From contig CM065650.1 of the NCBI GenBank assembly GCA_033220425.1, forward strand, positions 248,001 to 312,000: a stretch of DNA of 64,000 nucleotides, read 5' to 3'. The stretch comes from Lepraria neglecta. Its lineage: Eukaryota; Ascomycota; Lecanoromycetes; Lecanorales; Stereocaulaceae. The position numbers were made by a program, and so were the translations under genes. The notes beneath the pieces were generated by a model. It was not told the DNA's origin. It was given only the letters and a program-made list of their open reading frames with translations, and made no database searches. Position 1 is the first letter of the stretch. Each line of letters begins with the position of its first letter. This document shows, in pieces, positions 45,856 to 58,857 of the stretch.

Positions 45856-46282
45856 CTACCGTAAATCACCTCTCTCACCGCCATCTATATCATTATTGAA
45901 ATCAGGGGGCGAACATGATGGAACAGCAAGCAGGTGGTACATTTGGATAGGTGAAAGGGTCTTGGACACTGGGTCGAGCTCTTTGATTTCGTTATATACA
46001 AACACACCTTTCCGTCTCGTCCAACGTCTAACGTCCCCTAGCAGATACAATTCGTAAGGTTGTTGGTACTGGCCCTTCAGTAGCATACGCTATGCCTGAT
46101 AGAGTAGTCCTCGCTTCAAGATCTGACTCCTTTTTATAGCCACATAATTCAGATTTATACCTCGCAAGACACAGCTTAGCCTTGTAACAGAATCTGAGCC
46201 GACGTTTTAAGCTCAGTCGAGATAGGCCTGCCAAATATGCTAAGAAAGTTCCTGTGGCGCCGTGAGGGAGGATTGTCAACAC
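45856..46282 (-). pseudogene. Hypothetical, two overlapping frames
   Basis: Minus frames 46282-46028 and 46086-45856 overlap and read on in the same direction, suggesting one short gene with a frameshift near 46060. The first part is basic, the second has QQPYELYLLGDVRRWTRRKG. No domain recognised. Confidence 0.3.
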
Positions 46283-46490
46283 TATAGAAGCCTCAAGGCC
46301 AGATACAAATTTATGGCACCCACCTACATTTGGATGCGTGCTTAGAATAGACCCGCGGCTGTCATATGATAGTGTCTAAGCACCGCCATAAATAGCATGG
46401 TATAGGCCGTGTTGGCAGACACGATTCTATCCGAATTCAACATTTAAGGAAAGCCTAATTCTAACTCCTTCCCCATCAAGTTCTTCCATC

Positions 46491-47189
46491 ATGTTAAGTA
46501 ATCTACGGCCTGACCGCGCCTCTAGACGTCCCGACATCAAAGTCATTAGAAGCCCAGACAATCAAGGTATCTTCAGTCCCAACAAGCCAGAAGGCCCTTA
46601 ACTTGAACCCTTAAGATATGACCCTCAGCGCCTCCGAGCCGGTCCCTCAGTCACTTTCCAACCCCCTCGAACGCTACCGCGAACAGGAAGTTTGGGCTTC
46701 CCAAGACGACCTCCCACACCTTCTGTCAAAAAGATGTTTCCTGATGTCACGCCTCCGGAGCCCCTGCACTTAGAGACTACTTTACGAAAGCCGTCGCACT
46801 TGCGCGATCGTCTGGTTACATGTAGGAATCTTCTACTGTGCCAGGAACTTACAGCTATTAACCGTGAAGCTCAGGAGCTTGGTGTCATGACCGTAACTCA
46901 GGAATATCTTCCCAGCAATCTCCAAGTATCAAAGCAACGACCGGCCGATCAAAGCCGCGACTACCATGACCTTCAGAAAAAGTTAGGGTTTTATCGCCAA
47001 GAAGTCGTCCTCTACAAAAAATATCATAGCGCGTATATAGCTTTGAGGGCAAGAGTCGAGGAATTGCACGAAGCCTAACTAGGCCTGTCTAAAGGCCTGG
47101 CAGATGCAGATCAGGCATTGAGGGAGTATTAGGCTGAACACCGTGAGGATGGTAATGAAGAGGAGGTCATTTTCTCAAGGCCGTTCTGA
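46491..47189 (+). pseudogene. Coiled-coil hypothetical protein, RIP-type stops
   Basis: ATG 46491 (MLSNLRPDRASRRPDIKVIR) opens a 232-codon frame with three stops only: TAA near 46602 (EGP-stop-LEP), TAA 47076 (HEA-stop-LGL) and TAG near 47130 (REY-stop-AEH), all Gln/Trp-compatible. The first third is Pro/Arg-rich; the rest is helical (LLLCQELTAINREAQELG, LQKKLGFYRQEVVLYKKY, LRARVEELHEA). Unrecognised family. Confidence 0.5.
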
Positions 47190-47479
47190 AGCCTTAGCTA
47201 TGCTTGCATTAAGTTGTTCTTATATCATCTTCGCATAGGTCATTATAGTCGACGTTAAGTAAAGCCTCACACTGAAAATTCTCCGAATCACAAGGCTTTA
47301 TAAAGACAGAATCCGTAATAACCTTAATAGTATACTTTCGATACACAGAGATCAATAGTCGTCATGTTCCTGTGCGGTCCCAAGACCGGTACATACGATT
47401 TACCTATTGACCGTAGTTAACTAGTACAGCGTTTTCTTAGAGGGTCATCCGGACGGCCTCAAAAAGAACAGTCGCTATC
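47190..47479. other. Border of the transposon nest
   Basis: Ordinary-composition sequence that changes abruptly at about 47480 into AT-rich RIP-altered transposon sequence. No target duplication found at this edge. Confidence 0.4.
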
Positions 47480-49414
47480 TTTAGACATCCAAATACATAT
47501 ATATTATAATAGTTATAACTATTCTCTATATATTATCTCTAGTAGACTTCCTTATATTTAGGGTAATAGTAGTTATACCTAAAGTCTAAGATACTAAAAT
47601 CGTTCTAGAATACTTTTAGCCTTTCTTCCTCTAAGTATTCCTTTCTCTCCTTAGATATAGTAGATCTAGGTTTAGATATTATCGGTAGTTCTTTTCTTTT
47701 AATTATTACCTTCTATTCCGATTCTTCCTTATTCTAATCTTTCTTAGGTTACTTTCCCTAAATATTACTACTATCCCTAATATATAGCTTTCCTATCTAA
47801 GTATTAGCTTTATTCGTAAAGCTATTATTAGAGAACTCTTTATCTCCTAAATTAGATTCCTTATCTAGTTACTAACTATAGACTTTATTCTATATTAGTA
47901 AGATTCTACTAGAATTACTATCCTAGTCTTATACCTTTTCTAGTACATTTAGCTACTATTAATATACTATATTTTTCAACTTATAGTCTCTAGTAAAGTA
48001 GCTCGGTTTACTATAGCTATAATATATAAGTATTTTCTTTCTGCCCCTTTACTACTTCTTACCCCTAGCTAGCCCTCATCGCGCTTTCCCAAATCTTGCT
48101 AAAAACTTCTAATTTGCTAGACGCGCGGATAGGGCTGAAATTAGCCTATTAGTAGGATCAGCAAATAGCGCCCGCTAATAGCGCGATTTCAGCGCATTTA
48201 GCAACTCCGGCTTGCTAGTAGCAGGATTAGCAGGATCAGCAAGTATTTAATAAATCACGTAATTGATAACTAAGCAAAAGGTCGATTTTCTATAATCGTC
48301 GCCATCGACGGCAGCGACTTCCCCGGAGCACCATCAATACCAGCTGAAAACGGACCCCGGAATCGTGCGATTAGGCCCAAATCCTCGCGGGGGTGATATT
48401 CACAGCGATCTTGGGGGTTTAGTTGCAGCCTCGCAGTATCGTAATCATTGCGCGCGGTCGTATAACTTCGGGGATGATTTTCAGGTGCTGCTTAGTTAAC
48501 TTGGAGTTGCTGATCCTGCTGATTTCTCGGCCCGCAATTGATATAGGATGTAGACCCTAATCGCTATACGGCTTGCTAATAGCGCAAAACTAGCTATAAC
48601 GCTAATGATATAATCTTTTGGGAAAGCGCGATGCTCTAAAGGCCTATTTACCTTTCCTTTCTATAAAATCTAGTTCTATTAGTACTAGTCCGTAAGGGTT
48701 ATATTCTTTATAACCTAGGTAGTAGCTCTTCGACTTAGCGAAAAAGCTTGAGTATCCTATCTCGCTAACTCCTTCGTTTTACCTTTTCTCTATAGTCCTT
48801 TTAAATAGCTTATTATTAATTTTAATTACTTCTTTAATTAGTTTATTAATGGTATTAAGGATAATCCCTAACCTTATAAGTTCGTCCTTAACGTTATCCT
48901 TTAGACCTCTTTAGTATATAGTTATTAATATATTATCGTCCTAGTTAGTCTTCGTTATATACTACTAGAACTAAGTTAAATACTCTAATATAGACTTCTT
49001 CTAAGTTAAGTACTAGATAGTTTATATTACTATATTAACTTTATTAGATAGTCCGAATATATAGTAGATTTCGAGTCTAAATATAGCTATACTCTCTATC
49101 TATTACTTGATTTCTGTATTATTATCGTCTTCCGGCTCTTCTATATACTTCTTTAGGAATAGATTAACCTACTTCTAGGCTCTTCTATATAAGTAAGTAA
49201 TAGCGAAGGTTAGATATTACTAAATAGGTATATAGTCTCTCTAGAAAGCTAGGTATAAACTAACCTATAATAGCTATCCCTCGAGCTTATCTCTCTCTCT
49301 ATAGTATAAGTTAGGCTAGGCTATCTTAATATATCTACTAGTCCCTTTATTAATAGTCGAGCGTCTCTATTATTATCCGCTCCCTCCTAAGGAGCTTAGG
49401 GTATTAGCCCTAGG
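47480..49414 (-). mobile_element. Chromovirus copy E0, gag portion (interrupted)
   Basis: Reverse-strand gag-like sequence parallels E1 and E2. The zinc knuckle region (48050-47960) reads YYSYSKPSYF, the C-x2-C-x4-H… motif with Cys turned to Tyr by TGC-to-TAC/TAT. The gag part (49390-48640) matches E2 57600-58350. It is split by a 557-bp inverted-repeat element (48077-48633) and cut at 49414 by E1, after which E0 resumes at 62639. Sequence left of the knuckle (47480-47950) diverges from E1/E2. Confidence 0.75.
48077..48633. mobile_element. 557-bp non-autonomous TIR element in E0
   Basis: The ends are perfect 17-base inverted repeats, 'catcgcgctttcccaaa' and 'tttgggaaagcgcgatg'. The uninterrupted site in E2 (…gccctctaaagg) shows the insertion point, giving a 2-base (CT) or 3-base (CTC) target duplication. 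Inside are subterminal repeats of a 'gctaatagcgc/agcaggatcagcaa' type and no coding frame. CA/TG words are common, so it has escaped most of the RIP seen around it. Superfamily uncertain. Confidence 0.85.
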
Positions 49415-49817
49415 TATTAGAACTAGGGGGTTCTAATAGGACTATCGCGAAGGACAAGGAACTCCGGATAGGACAAGTTTGGATCGCACGCTAGTAAGCC
49501 GGATCGCGTTGATTACAAGTTGGATTACGTTGATTAAGAGTTGGATCGCTACGATTATAGAAGCTTAGTAGAGTTTCCTATTACTATATATAAGAGTACT
49601 TACTTACTACTTAGAGTATCGTACTCAACTTACTATTTAATTATTTACTATATACGATAGATCTCTTAGGCTAGGCACTAAATATATATTACCTAATTAT
49701 ATACTAGAATCGCTTAGTATTACATTGAAGCCTACTTTACCTCTTACTAGTTATACCTCTATCCCTATTAAGAATTAATCTACCTACGACCGTTAGTATA
49801 TAATACGGTTCGTAACA
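49415..49817 (+). repeat. E1 5' LTR (403 bp)
   Basis: Starts TATTAGAACTAGG (TG of the LTR start changed to TA) and ends GGTTCGTAACA. Preceded by CTAGG, the same five bases found after the 3' LTR. Heavily RIP-altered compared with the 3' LTR, and one 21-base unit ('gttggatcgcgttaatcaag…') shorter. Confidence 0.9.
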
Positions 49818-49979
49818 CTTCAAGTACCCTTAAGGATAAGTACTATACTAAGAGACCCTAGGGTACCTACTATAAGCTCTTTAGGAGGGAGTAGATAATA
49901 ACGCCTAATTGTTAATAAAGGATTTAGCAGATATATTAAGATAGCCTAGCCCGACTTATACTATAGAGAGAGGGATAAG

Positions 49980-52229
49980 CTCGAGGGATAGCTATCCTAG
50001 ATATTACTTTATCTAAAGTTTTAAGGAGACCTTATACCTATATAATAATATTCTACCTTTACTATTACTTACTTATATAGAAGAGCCTAAAAGTAGGTTA
50101 ATTTATTCCTAAAGAAGTATATAGAAGATAATAATAAGGATAGCGAGATTAAGTAATAGATAGAAAGTATAACTATATTTAGACTCGAAATCTATTATAT
50201 ATTCGGTCTATTAAATAAAGTTAATATAGCGATATAAACTATCCAATATATAACCTAGAAGAAATCTATATTAGAGTACTCGACTTAATTTTAGTAATAT
50301 ATAGTAAAGACTAACTAGGATAATAATATATTAATAACTATATATTAAAGAGGTCTTAAGGATAATATTAAAGACAAACTTATAATATTAGGGATTATTA
50401 TTAATACCCTAGATAAGTTAATTAAGGAAGTAATTAAAATTAATAATAAACTATTTAAAAGAACTATAGAGAAAAGGTATAATAGAGGAGTCGGTAGAAT
50501 AGAATACTTAAGCTTTTTTGCTAAATCGAAGAGCTATTACCTAGGATATAAGGAACGCGACCCTTATAGATATATATCTATAGAACTAGACTTTATAGAG
50601 AAGAAAGGAAAGTAAGCCTTTAGAGGGCCTATAAGGGGCAAGAAGTAGTAAATAGGCAAGAAAATACTAAAATATTATAGCTATAGTAAACCGGGCTACT
50701 TCGCTAGAGACTACAAGTCGAAAAACATAGTATATCGATAGTAGCTAAATATACTAGAGAAAGTATATACCTAGGATAATATAGATAATACGCCTAAGGA
50801 GATTCTACTAGTATAGGATAAAGTTGAAGAAGATATTAGTTCCTAGTATAATAGGATAATATAAGAAGAGCTTAACGAAGAATCTAAAAACGGCGATAAT
50901 AATTTTATAAGGAAATTCAATATATATATTAGAGAATAATATAGAGATAATCTAAATACTAAAGACGGTAGTAAGGCTTAAGAAGAAAAATCTAGGCAGG
51001 ATTAGGAAGAAAGCGAAATAGATCTAGAGTAGGAAGAAGCCCTTAGTATATTAGAAGCTAAGTAGGAAGAAGTATAACTATCAAGGAAAATAATATCTAA
51101 AACTACTACGTCTAAGGAAGAAGAAGAAAGCTCTAAGGAATATATATAGCTAGACTATCGGATAGATTAAAATTACTAAGGTTACAAAAATATACTATAG
51201 AAAGAATATATATCGCTTTACTACGTATAGTATAGTACGTCGAGGAATATAGCTAAGGGACTAATAAGAATACTACCCTATAGATAGAGCTATTACTATA
51301 AATATCAGGAAAACGGATATCTATAGCACCTCGCGACGAAAAGAATTTACTAATACTTCCTAGGATATAATAAAGAATAGTTAAAGAGAGTTATTAGAGA
51401 GTTAAACTATAATCTAAGCGCTAAAGAGTACTATTTAGTAGAATAGTACGCCTATCTATATAATAACTACGAGAAGTATATATAGTCGAAGTTAAAGGTA
51501 GGGTTTCTACTCCTATAAGCGGGAAAAGAGTAATCCTTTATAGTAGAGGTAGCTATAAGGAGATTAATATATTAACCTCTAAATAACATCTATATTCCGC
51601 GCAATACGATATATATATAAAGATACTAGTAATTATTAATAGATAGCGGACCGTTGCGATAATAGATTCTAGAGCTACTAGAAACTTTATTTCGCGAGAT
51701 TTAGTATAAATAATAGGATTACTAATACAAAAGAAGTTACGGTAGTATAACCTTTAGATAGCTAATAGATTAATAATATTAATAGAAAAGGTAGACGAAG
51801 AAATACGTTCGTTACCTATTATAATTTAGTACTACTATAAGGAGATTACCTTTAACGTTATTAGGATAGCTACTTATTATATAATTTTAGGAATACCTTA
51901 GTTAAAGAAGTATAACCTAATAATTAATTAGGCTCGAGGAGTACTCAAGATAGATTAATCTGGAAATATTACCAGGATTATACCTACGTATTAGTAGCGT
52001 TTAATAGTAGATAAGAAGTTGAACCGAAGACCGGTCAAGGTATATATTACCTTAGCTTCGAATAATAAGGATAACCTCTAGCAGAGAGGGTCCGACTCTA
52101 TAGTTACTAGTAAAGTTTAGTAGAATAATAAAGTAAGAGATAAGGGAGGAACTAATATACCCTCTATCCCTCAGGAATATAGTAAGTAGATATACTTATT
52201 CGAGGAAGAGACGAATATAGAAGTATTAC
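49980..52229 (+). pseudogene. E1 gag and protease region
   Basis: The gag frame is followed by a zinc knuckle (50664-50715: YYSYSKPGYFARDYKSKN, CCHC with the Cys residues read as Tyr). An acidic linker follows, then an aspartic protease start (DSRATRNFISRDLV, about 51665-51706; DSG to DSR). Interrupted at 52234 by E2 just before reverse transcriptase. Confidence 0.75.
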
Positions 52230-52234
52230 CTAGG

Positions 52235-52685
52235 TGTTACGAGCCGTGCGTACCGGTATCGTATTATGGATTGATTCTCAATAGGGATGGAGGTATAGCC
52301 AACAAGAGTATAAAGCAGGCTTCAATGTGATACTAAGCGGGTCTGGTATATAATCAGATAATATATATTCAGTGCCTAGCCTAAGAGATCTATCGTATAT
52401 AGTAATAGTTGAATAGTAAGGTTGATCACGATGCTCTAAGTAGTGAGTAGCGCTCTGTATATATAGCAATAGGAAATCTTCGCCAAGCCTATTGTGAGCG
52501 ATCGATCGAGCCTCGCTCGTTCGCTTATATTATGAGCGACTGAGCGAGCCTCACTCTATCGCTCAACCGTTATGCCAAGCCCTCAGGGTTCTTGTCCGAG
52601 TCGGGTATAGCCCAGTCCGACTCGTACTATACTAGACACTACGCCCTTGTAGGCGCATCCTTAGTCATAGCTCCTGGTCTTAATA
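52235..52685 (+). repeat. E2 3' LTR (451 bp)
   Basis: Starts TGTTACGAGCC and ends CTTAATA. Its partner at 58407-58857 has exactly the same length. In pol orientation (minus) this is the 3' LTR, and it is the less RIP-altered of the two. Confidence 0.9.
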
Positions 52686-52733
52686 TTAGCTCCCTCTCCC
52701 AGATTTCTCGTCCCGAGAAACTATCCATCCTTT

Positions 52734-53204
52734 ATGCCACCCTATCGTACTAAACGAACGAAGCGTTCTTCCGACCCGAAAGTCCGTTGAACCGAACTTG
52801 CTAAGGAGTCTACTGACTTCGTGATACCTCCCTACGAGTACTATATCTATAGGTATAAGCGTTGTCTAGTTAGTCCGAATTCTAACCGTTGTTCGAACTA
52901 TATTAGCGGTAGGAGGAAGTACGACCTTATAGTGTCGCCCCTTGAGATACGTCGTGTCGAGACTTGTCGTAACGAACTACGAGCTAAGATTACTAACGCG
53001 CTTACGAAAGTTATACGCCTTTAGGCGTAGCTAAATTTAGTAGAGGTTAAGAAGAAGAGAATAGTCGATCGCGAACTATAGAATATTAAAGAGTTGGAGG
53101 AAGATTAATAATCTTCCTCTATCAACGACGATCTTATATTTAATATTAGTTCTAAGCGATTCGATCTCCCTAACGGGATAGAAGTCCCCGAGAATTTCGA
53201 CTAG
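52734..53204 (+). pseudogene. E2 antisense ORF with Zn2Cys6-type spacing
   Basis: On the strand opposite to pol, just inside the 3' LTR, ATG 52734 (MPPYRTKRTKRSSDPKVR) opens a 156-codon frame ending at TAG 53202, convergent with the end of pol. Residues near 37-66 show the spacing x2-x6-x8-x2-x6 between six positions, read here as Y, Y, C, C, Y, Y (for example RYKRCLVSPNSNRCSNY). Tyr is the RIP product of Cys (TGC/TGT to TAC/TAT). This is the CX2CX6CX8CX2CX6C pattern of Gal4-type binuclear zinc clusters. A basic coiled coil follows (LEIRRVETCRNELRAKITNA). Equivalent frames occur in E1 and in the remnant at 63136. Confidence 0.7.
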
Positions 53205-56200
53205 TCTTCCCTTGTCTCCGAAAAAACTCTTATAGATATTCTCCGCAATTCCCTACAAGGTTCCTAAGAGGTTTCTAGGTATTTTCTATTTCGTTATACC
53301 CTTTCTATTTAACTAGGTAGAACTAGTTCCTCCTATCTAGGATCCTCTCGACCTCGTATTCTATTTCTTCCTTAATATTATAATAGAATATCTCTTAGAG
53401 AGATATATTAGAGTCTACTAGCTCCAGGAGTAAGATATAGAATATCGGATATACTTTGGTATTAGATAGTAGTTAGAGTTTATAGTTGACTAGTCCCTTA
53501 ATCCGCTTAATTAAGAATAGTCTAACCTTAACGTAATCTAGTTTCTTATTTAGTCTTGTTATTCTTATATTTTTTATTAGGAGGTATACTTTATCCCCCT
53601 CTTTTAGCTAAGGAATATTCTTTCTTTTCTTATTAATCTATTCCTTTAACTTATCGTTAGAGCTCTTAATAGACCTTTATATATCTTTATATAAATCCTT
53701 TAGCTCTTTTACCTTAACTAGGGCTTTTTCTATATTAGGTCCTAATATATTTATATTCTTTCCGAAGTTAGTAAAGAATAGGGTTAGTCCTATCGTATCT
53801 AACCTCTTATTATTATATACTAGTTATACTATTAGAAGTAGTAAAACCTAGTTATCTTACTTTAAGTTTATATAGTACCTTAAATATACTTCTATTATCT
53901 AGTTTATATATTCTATTTATCTATTAGTCTATAGGTAATATACTATTAATATCCGAAGTTTCGTCCCGATTACTACTATTAGCGTTCTCTAGTAGTTAGA
54001 CGTAAATAATTTATCTCTATCGGATATTATTAACCTTAGTATACTATAATCCCTTATTAGTTTATCGAGTAGTACGAAGGCTAACTAATCTACTTTATAG
54101 GTTTCCTTGAATAGTATTATAATTATATACTTTATTAGTTTATCTATAATAACTATAATTAAGTCGAAGGTATCCTACGTAGCTAGATTCTTTAAAGGTA
54201 GTAGTTTAACTATAAAGTCTATTATAATATTATCCTATAGTAACTCTAGTATAGAAGTAAACTATATTTATCCGTACTTAGCGTATTATATAGCCTTATT
54301 TTACTAATACTTGATATATTCCTTAATATATTATTTAACGCGCGCTCGAAGCCTTAGCGTCGCGTATCCTCGTCCTAAGAGTTCTACTATCTTAGATACT
54401 CTCGGGTAACCTTGTAAAGGGTTATTGTAGTAATCCCTAATTACTTCTTTAACGTATATATCGGGCAAGTAGGTCTTATCCTAGTATTTAAATAATACTA
54501 AGCCCTATTAATCTTTCCTTAGGCTTATTACAAATATATTATTATTATAGGCCTTTACGATCTTATTAGTCATATCGGGTCTCGATATACGAAGGGTCGT
54601 AGCTAATACCTAGTATAGTACTAACGATCCGTCCGCTTCTTCCTTTAGGATTAGTTATTCTATAATATTCTTTTCCTCTATATAGTCTAATCGCCTACTA
54701 AGGGTATCTACTCGACTATTATCTTTTCCTAGGGTATAGGTTATCTTGAATTTATATTGACCTAATAGCTCTAACTATCGAACTTATCTTCTATTTAACT
54801 CTTTTGTCGTTATAAAATTAAGAAGATTCTTATAATCCGTAAAGATAGTTAGATCCGAGTAGCTTTCTATATATATTTACTAGTTCTATAGTATATATAC
54901 TATAGTAAGTAGCTCCTTATTGTATATATTATAGTTCTATTCTACTACTAATATCTTCCTTGATTAATAGGTAACTAGATACTACTTTTAGTCTTTCATT
55001 TAATATAGATATACCCCGATTATAAGATCCGAGGTATCTATTTCGATACGGGCCGGTACGTTAGCCTAAAAGGTATAGAGTACTAGTAGATCTATATATA
55101 CTTTCTTTAATATATCGAATGATTTTTATTAGTCTTTTCCCTATATAAATCTAATATCCTTTTTTATAATATCTGTTAGAGGTAGTACTTTCTTTAAGTA
55201 GCCCTTAATAAATTTTCTATTAAGATTAGTAAATCCTAAGAAGCTTTATACTGCTTTAACGTCCTACGGTATAGGCTATTTAGTAATAGCCTTGATTTTC
55301 TCCGGGCTTATACTAATACCTTTTATACTAACTATAAATCCTAGAAATTCTACTAATTCCTTATAGAATTCGCACTTTTCTGGTTTAAGGAGAAGTCCTA
55401 CCTATAATAGATATCCGAGGATATCCTATATATATAGAATATATTCTTCCTTGTTCTTAGAGTAAATTAGTATATTATCGAGGTACGCTATCGCTATTCA
55501 ATCTAAGTATACTTGTATAATATTATTAATAAGTACTTAGTAGGTTACTAGTGCGTTGGTAAGTCCAAACAGTATTACTAGATACTCGTAGTAGCTATAT
55601 CTTATTTAGAAGGTAGTTTTCTACTCCTCGCCTTCTTTCATCCGAATTAGATTATATACGCCTCTAAGATCTAGTTTAGTAAATAGCTTTGCTTTACCGA
55701 GCCGATCCTATAGTTCCCCTATATTTAGTAACGGATATCTATTCTTAATAGTAATATCATTTAACTTTCGATAGTCGATATATAGTCTTAAGCTTCCGTC
55801 CTTCTTTAGTGTAAAGAGGATAGGATAATCTACTAGTAATTTAGATTCCCGAATAAATCCTTTCTTTAGGTTCTTATTAATATACCTACGAAGTACCTTA
55901 AGTTCCTTTTCTAATAATGCGTAAATAGATTTAAATATCGGCTATTTGCTAGGTTCGAGTTCAATCTTATAATCCTATAGCTAGTACCTAGGCAATACTT
56001 TTGTATTCGTCTCTTCCTCGAACAAGTACGCCTATATACTATAATCTCGAGGGATAGAGGGTATATCGATTCCTCTTTTCTTTACTCTCACTTTATTATC
56101 TCGCTAATCTATACTAGTAACTATAGAGTCGGACCCTCTCTAGTAGAGGCCGTCCTTATTATTCGAAGCTGAGGTAATATATACCTCGACCGGTCTTCGG

Positions 56201-58350
56201 TTCAACTTCTTATCTACCGTCGAGCGCTACCGATACGTAGATATAATCCTAGTAACATTTTCGGATTAGTCTATCTTGAGTACTCCTCGAGCCTAATTAA
56301 TTATTGGATTATACTTCTTCAACCAAGGTATTCCTAAAATTACGTAATAAGTAGCTATCCTAATAACGTCAAAGGTAATCTCCTTATAGTAGCGCTGAAT
56401 TATAATAGGTAACGAATATATCTCTTCGTCTACCTTTCCTGTTAATAGTATTAACCTATCGACTATCTAAAGATTATACTATCGTAGCTTCTTTCGAGTT
56501 AGTAATTCTATTATTTATACTAAGTCTTGCGAAATAAAGTTTCTAGTAGCTCTAGAATCTATTATTATAACGGTCCGCTATCCGTCGATAATTACCGGTA
56601 TCTTTATATATATATTGTATTACGCGGAACACAGATATTATTTGGGAGTTAATATATTGATCTCCTTATGGCTACCCCTACTATAAGGGATTACTCTTTT
56701 CCCGCTTGTAGGAGTAGGAATCCTACCTTTAACTTCGACTATATATATTCCTTATAGTTATCGTATAGATAGGCGTACTATTCTACTAAATAGCACTTTT
56801 TTGCGCTAGGGTTATAGTTTAATTCTCTAATAACTCTCTTTGACTATTCCTTATCGCGTCCTAGGAAGTATTAGTAAATCCTTTTTATCGCGAGGTACTA
56901 TAGATATCTATTTTCCTGATATTTATAGTAGTAATTATATCTATAAGGTAGTATTCTTACTAGTTCCTTAGCTATATTCCTTAGCGTAGTATACTATACG
57001 TAGTAAAGCGATATATACTCTTCCTATAGTATACTTTTATAACCTCGGTAATTCCGATCTATCCGATAGTCTAGCTATATATATTCCCTAGAGCTTTCTT
57101 CTTCTTCCTTAGACGTAGTAGCTTCAGGTATTATATTCCTTAGTAGTCGTACTTCTTCCTACTTAGCTTCTAATATACTAAGGGCTTCTTTCTACTCTAG
57201 ATCTATTTCGCTTTCTTTCTAATCCTACTTAGACTTTTCTTCTTAAGCCTTACTACTATCTTTAGTATTTAGGTCTTCTCTATAATAATCCCTAATAAGC
57301 GTATTAAATTTCCTCGTGATATTACTATCGCCGTTCTCGGATTCTTCGTTAAGTTCTTTTTATATTATCCTATTATACTAGGAACTAACGTCTTCTTCAA
57401 CTTTATCCTATACTAGTAGAATTTCCTTAGGCGTGCCGTCTATATTATCCTAGGTATATACTCTCTCTAGTACATTTAGCTGCGGTTAATATACTATATT
57501 TTTCGACTTGTAGTCTCTAGCGAAGTAGCCCGATTTACTATAGCTATAATACTTTAGTATTTTCTTGCCCCCTTACTACTTCTTACCCCTTATAGGCCCT
57601 CTAAAGGCTTACTTTCCTTTCTTCTCCGTAAAGTCCAGTTCTATAGGTATATATCCGTATAGGTCGCGTTCCTTATATCCTAGGTAATAGCTCTTTAATT
57701 TAGCGAAAAAACTTGAGCGTTCTATTCTATCGACTCCTCTATTATACCTTTTCTCTATAGTCCTCTTAGATAACTTATTATTAATTTCAATTACTTCTTC
57801 GATTAACTTATCTAGGGTATTAATAATAATCCCTAATCTTATAAGTTCGTCTTTAATATTATCCTTAAGACCTCTTCAGTATATAGTTATTAATATATTA
57901 TCGTTCTAGTTAGTCTTTACTATATATTACTAAAACTGAGTTAAATACTCTAATATAGATTTCTTCTAGGTTATATACTAGATAGTCTATATTACTATAT
58001 TAACTTTATTCGACGGATCGAATATATAATAGATTTTAAGTCTAAATATAGTTATACTTTCTATCTATTACTTAATTTCGCCGTCCTTATCGTTATCTTC
58101 TATATACTTCTTTAGGAATAGATTAACCTACTTTTAGGCTCTTCTATATAAGTAAGTAATAGCGAAGGTTAGATATTATTATATAGGTATAAGGTCTCCT
58201 TAAAACTTTAAGTAAAGCGATATCTAGGATAGCTATCCCTCGAGCTTGTCTCTTTCTCTATAGTATAAGTTAGGCTAGGCTATCTTAATATATCTACTAA
58301 TTCCTTCGTTAATAGTTGGGCGTTATTATCTACTCCCTCCTAAGGAGCTT
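53205..58350 (-). pseudogene. E2 gag-pol
   Basis: Order on the minus strand: gag (from about 58350), zinc knuckle (57570-57510, YYSYSKSGYFARDYKSKN), protease (about 56560), reverse transcriptase (55850-55350; the RT frame parallels E1), RNase H, integrase, and a C-terminal module reading LKEGDKVYLL, RLFLIKRIKGLVNYKLQL, then a chromodomain (EYEVERILDRR) at about 53330. Chromodomain plus Ty3-type order places it among chromoviruses. Stops are dense throughout. Confidence 0.8.
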
Positions 58351-58406
58351 AGGGTAGGTACCCTAGGGTCTCTTAGTATAGTATTTATCCTTGAGGGTAC
58401 TTAAAG

Positions 58407-58857
58407 TATTATAAGCCGTACGTACTAGTATCGTATTATAGATTAATTCTTAATAGGGATAGAGGTATAGCTAATAAGAGTATAAAGTAGGCTTCAATGT
58501 GATACTAAGCGGGTCTAGTATATAATTAGATAATATATATTTAGTGCCTAGCCTAAAAGATCTATCGTATATAGTAATAGTTAAATAGTAAAGTTAAGCA
58601 CGATGCTCCAAGTGGTAAGTAGCGCTCTATATATATAGTAATAGGAAATCTTCGCTAAGCCTATTATAAGCGATCGATCGAGCCTCGCTCGTTCGCTCAC
58701 ATTATAAGCAACTAAGCGAGCCTCGCTCTATCGCTCAACCGTCATGCCAAGCCCTCAGGGTCCTTGTCCGAGTCGGGTATAGCCTAGTCCGACTCGTACC
58801 ATACTAGGTACTACGCCCTTGTAGGCGCATCTTTAGTTATAGCTCCTGGTCTTAATA
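58407..58857 (+). repeat. E2 5' LTR (451 bp)
   Basis: Starts TATTATAAGCC (RIP form of TGTTACGAGCC), ends CTTAATA, then CTAGG. Differs from its 3' partner almost only by transitions. Confidence 0.9.

Larger units (their letters stand above)
52235..58857 (-). mobile_element. Chromovirus E2, complete, nested in E1
   Basis: A full-length 6623-bp copy of the same family, pol on the minus strand. Target duplication CTAGG at 52230-52234 and 58858-58862; the corresponding uninterrupted site survives inside E2 itself (GCCTAGGTAC, near 55990). Frames are RIP-inactivated throughout. Confidence 0.95.

Noticed and set aside
15051-47189. Alternative genetic code with TAA/TAG as Gln
   Set aside because: Gln-position stops are common, but Trp-to-TAG, Arg-to-TGA and Cys-to-Tyr changes occur too, CAA/CAG are used normally, and the intact gene at 39089 avoids internal TAA/TAG. 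RIP explains all of these together.
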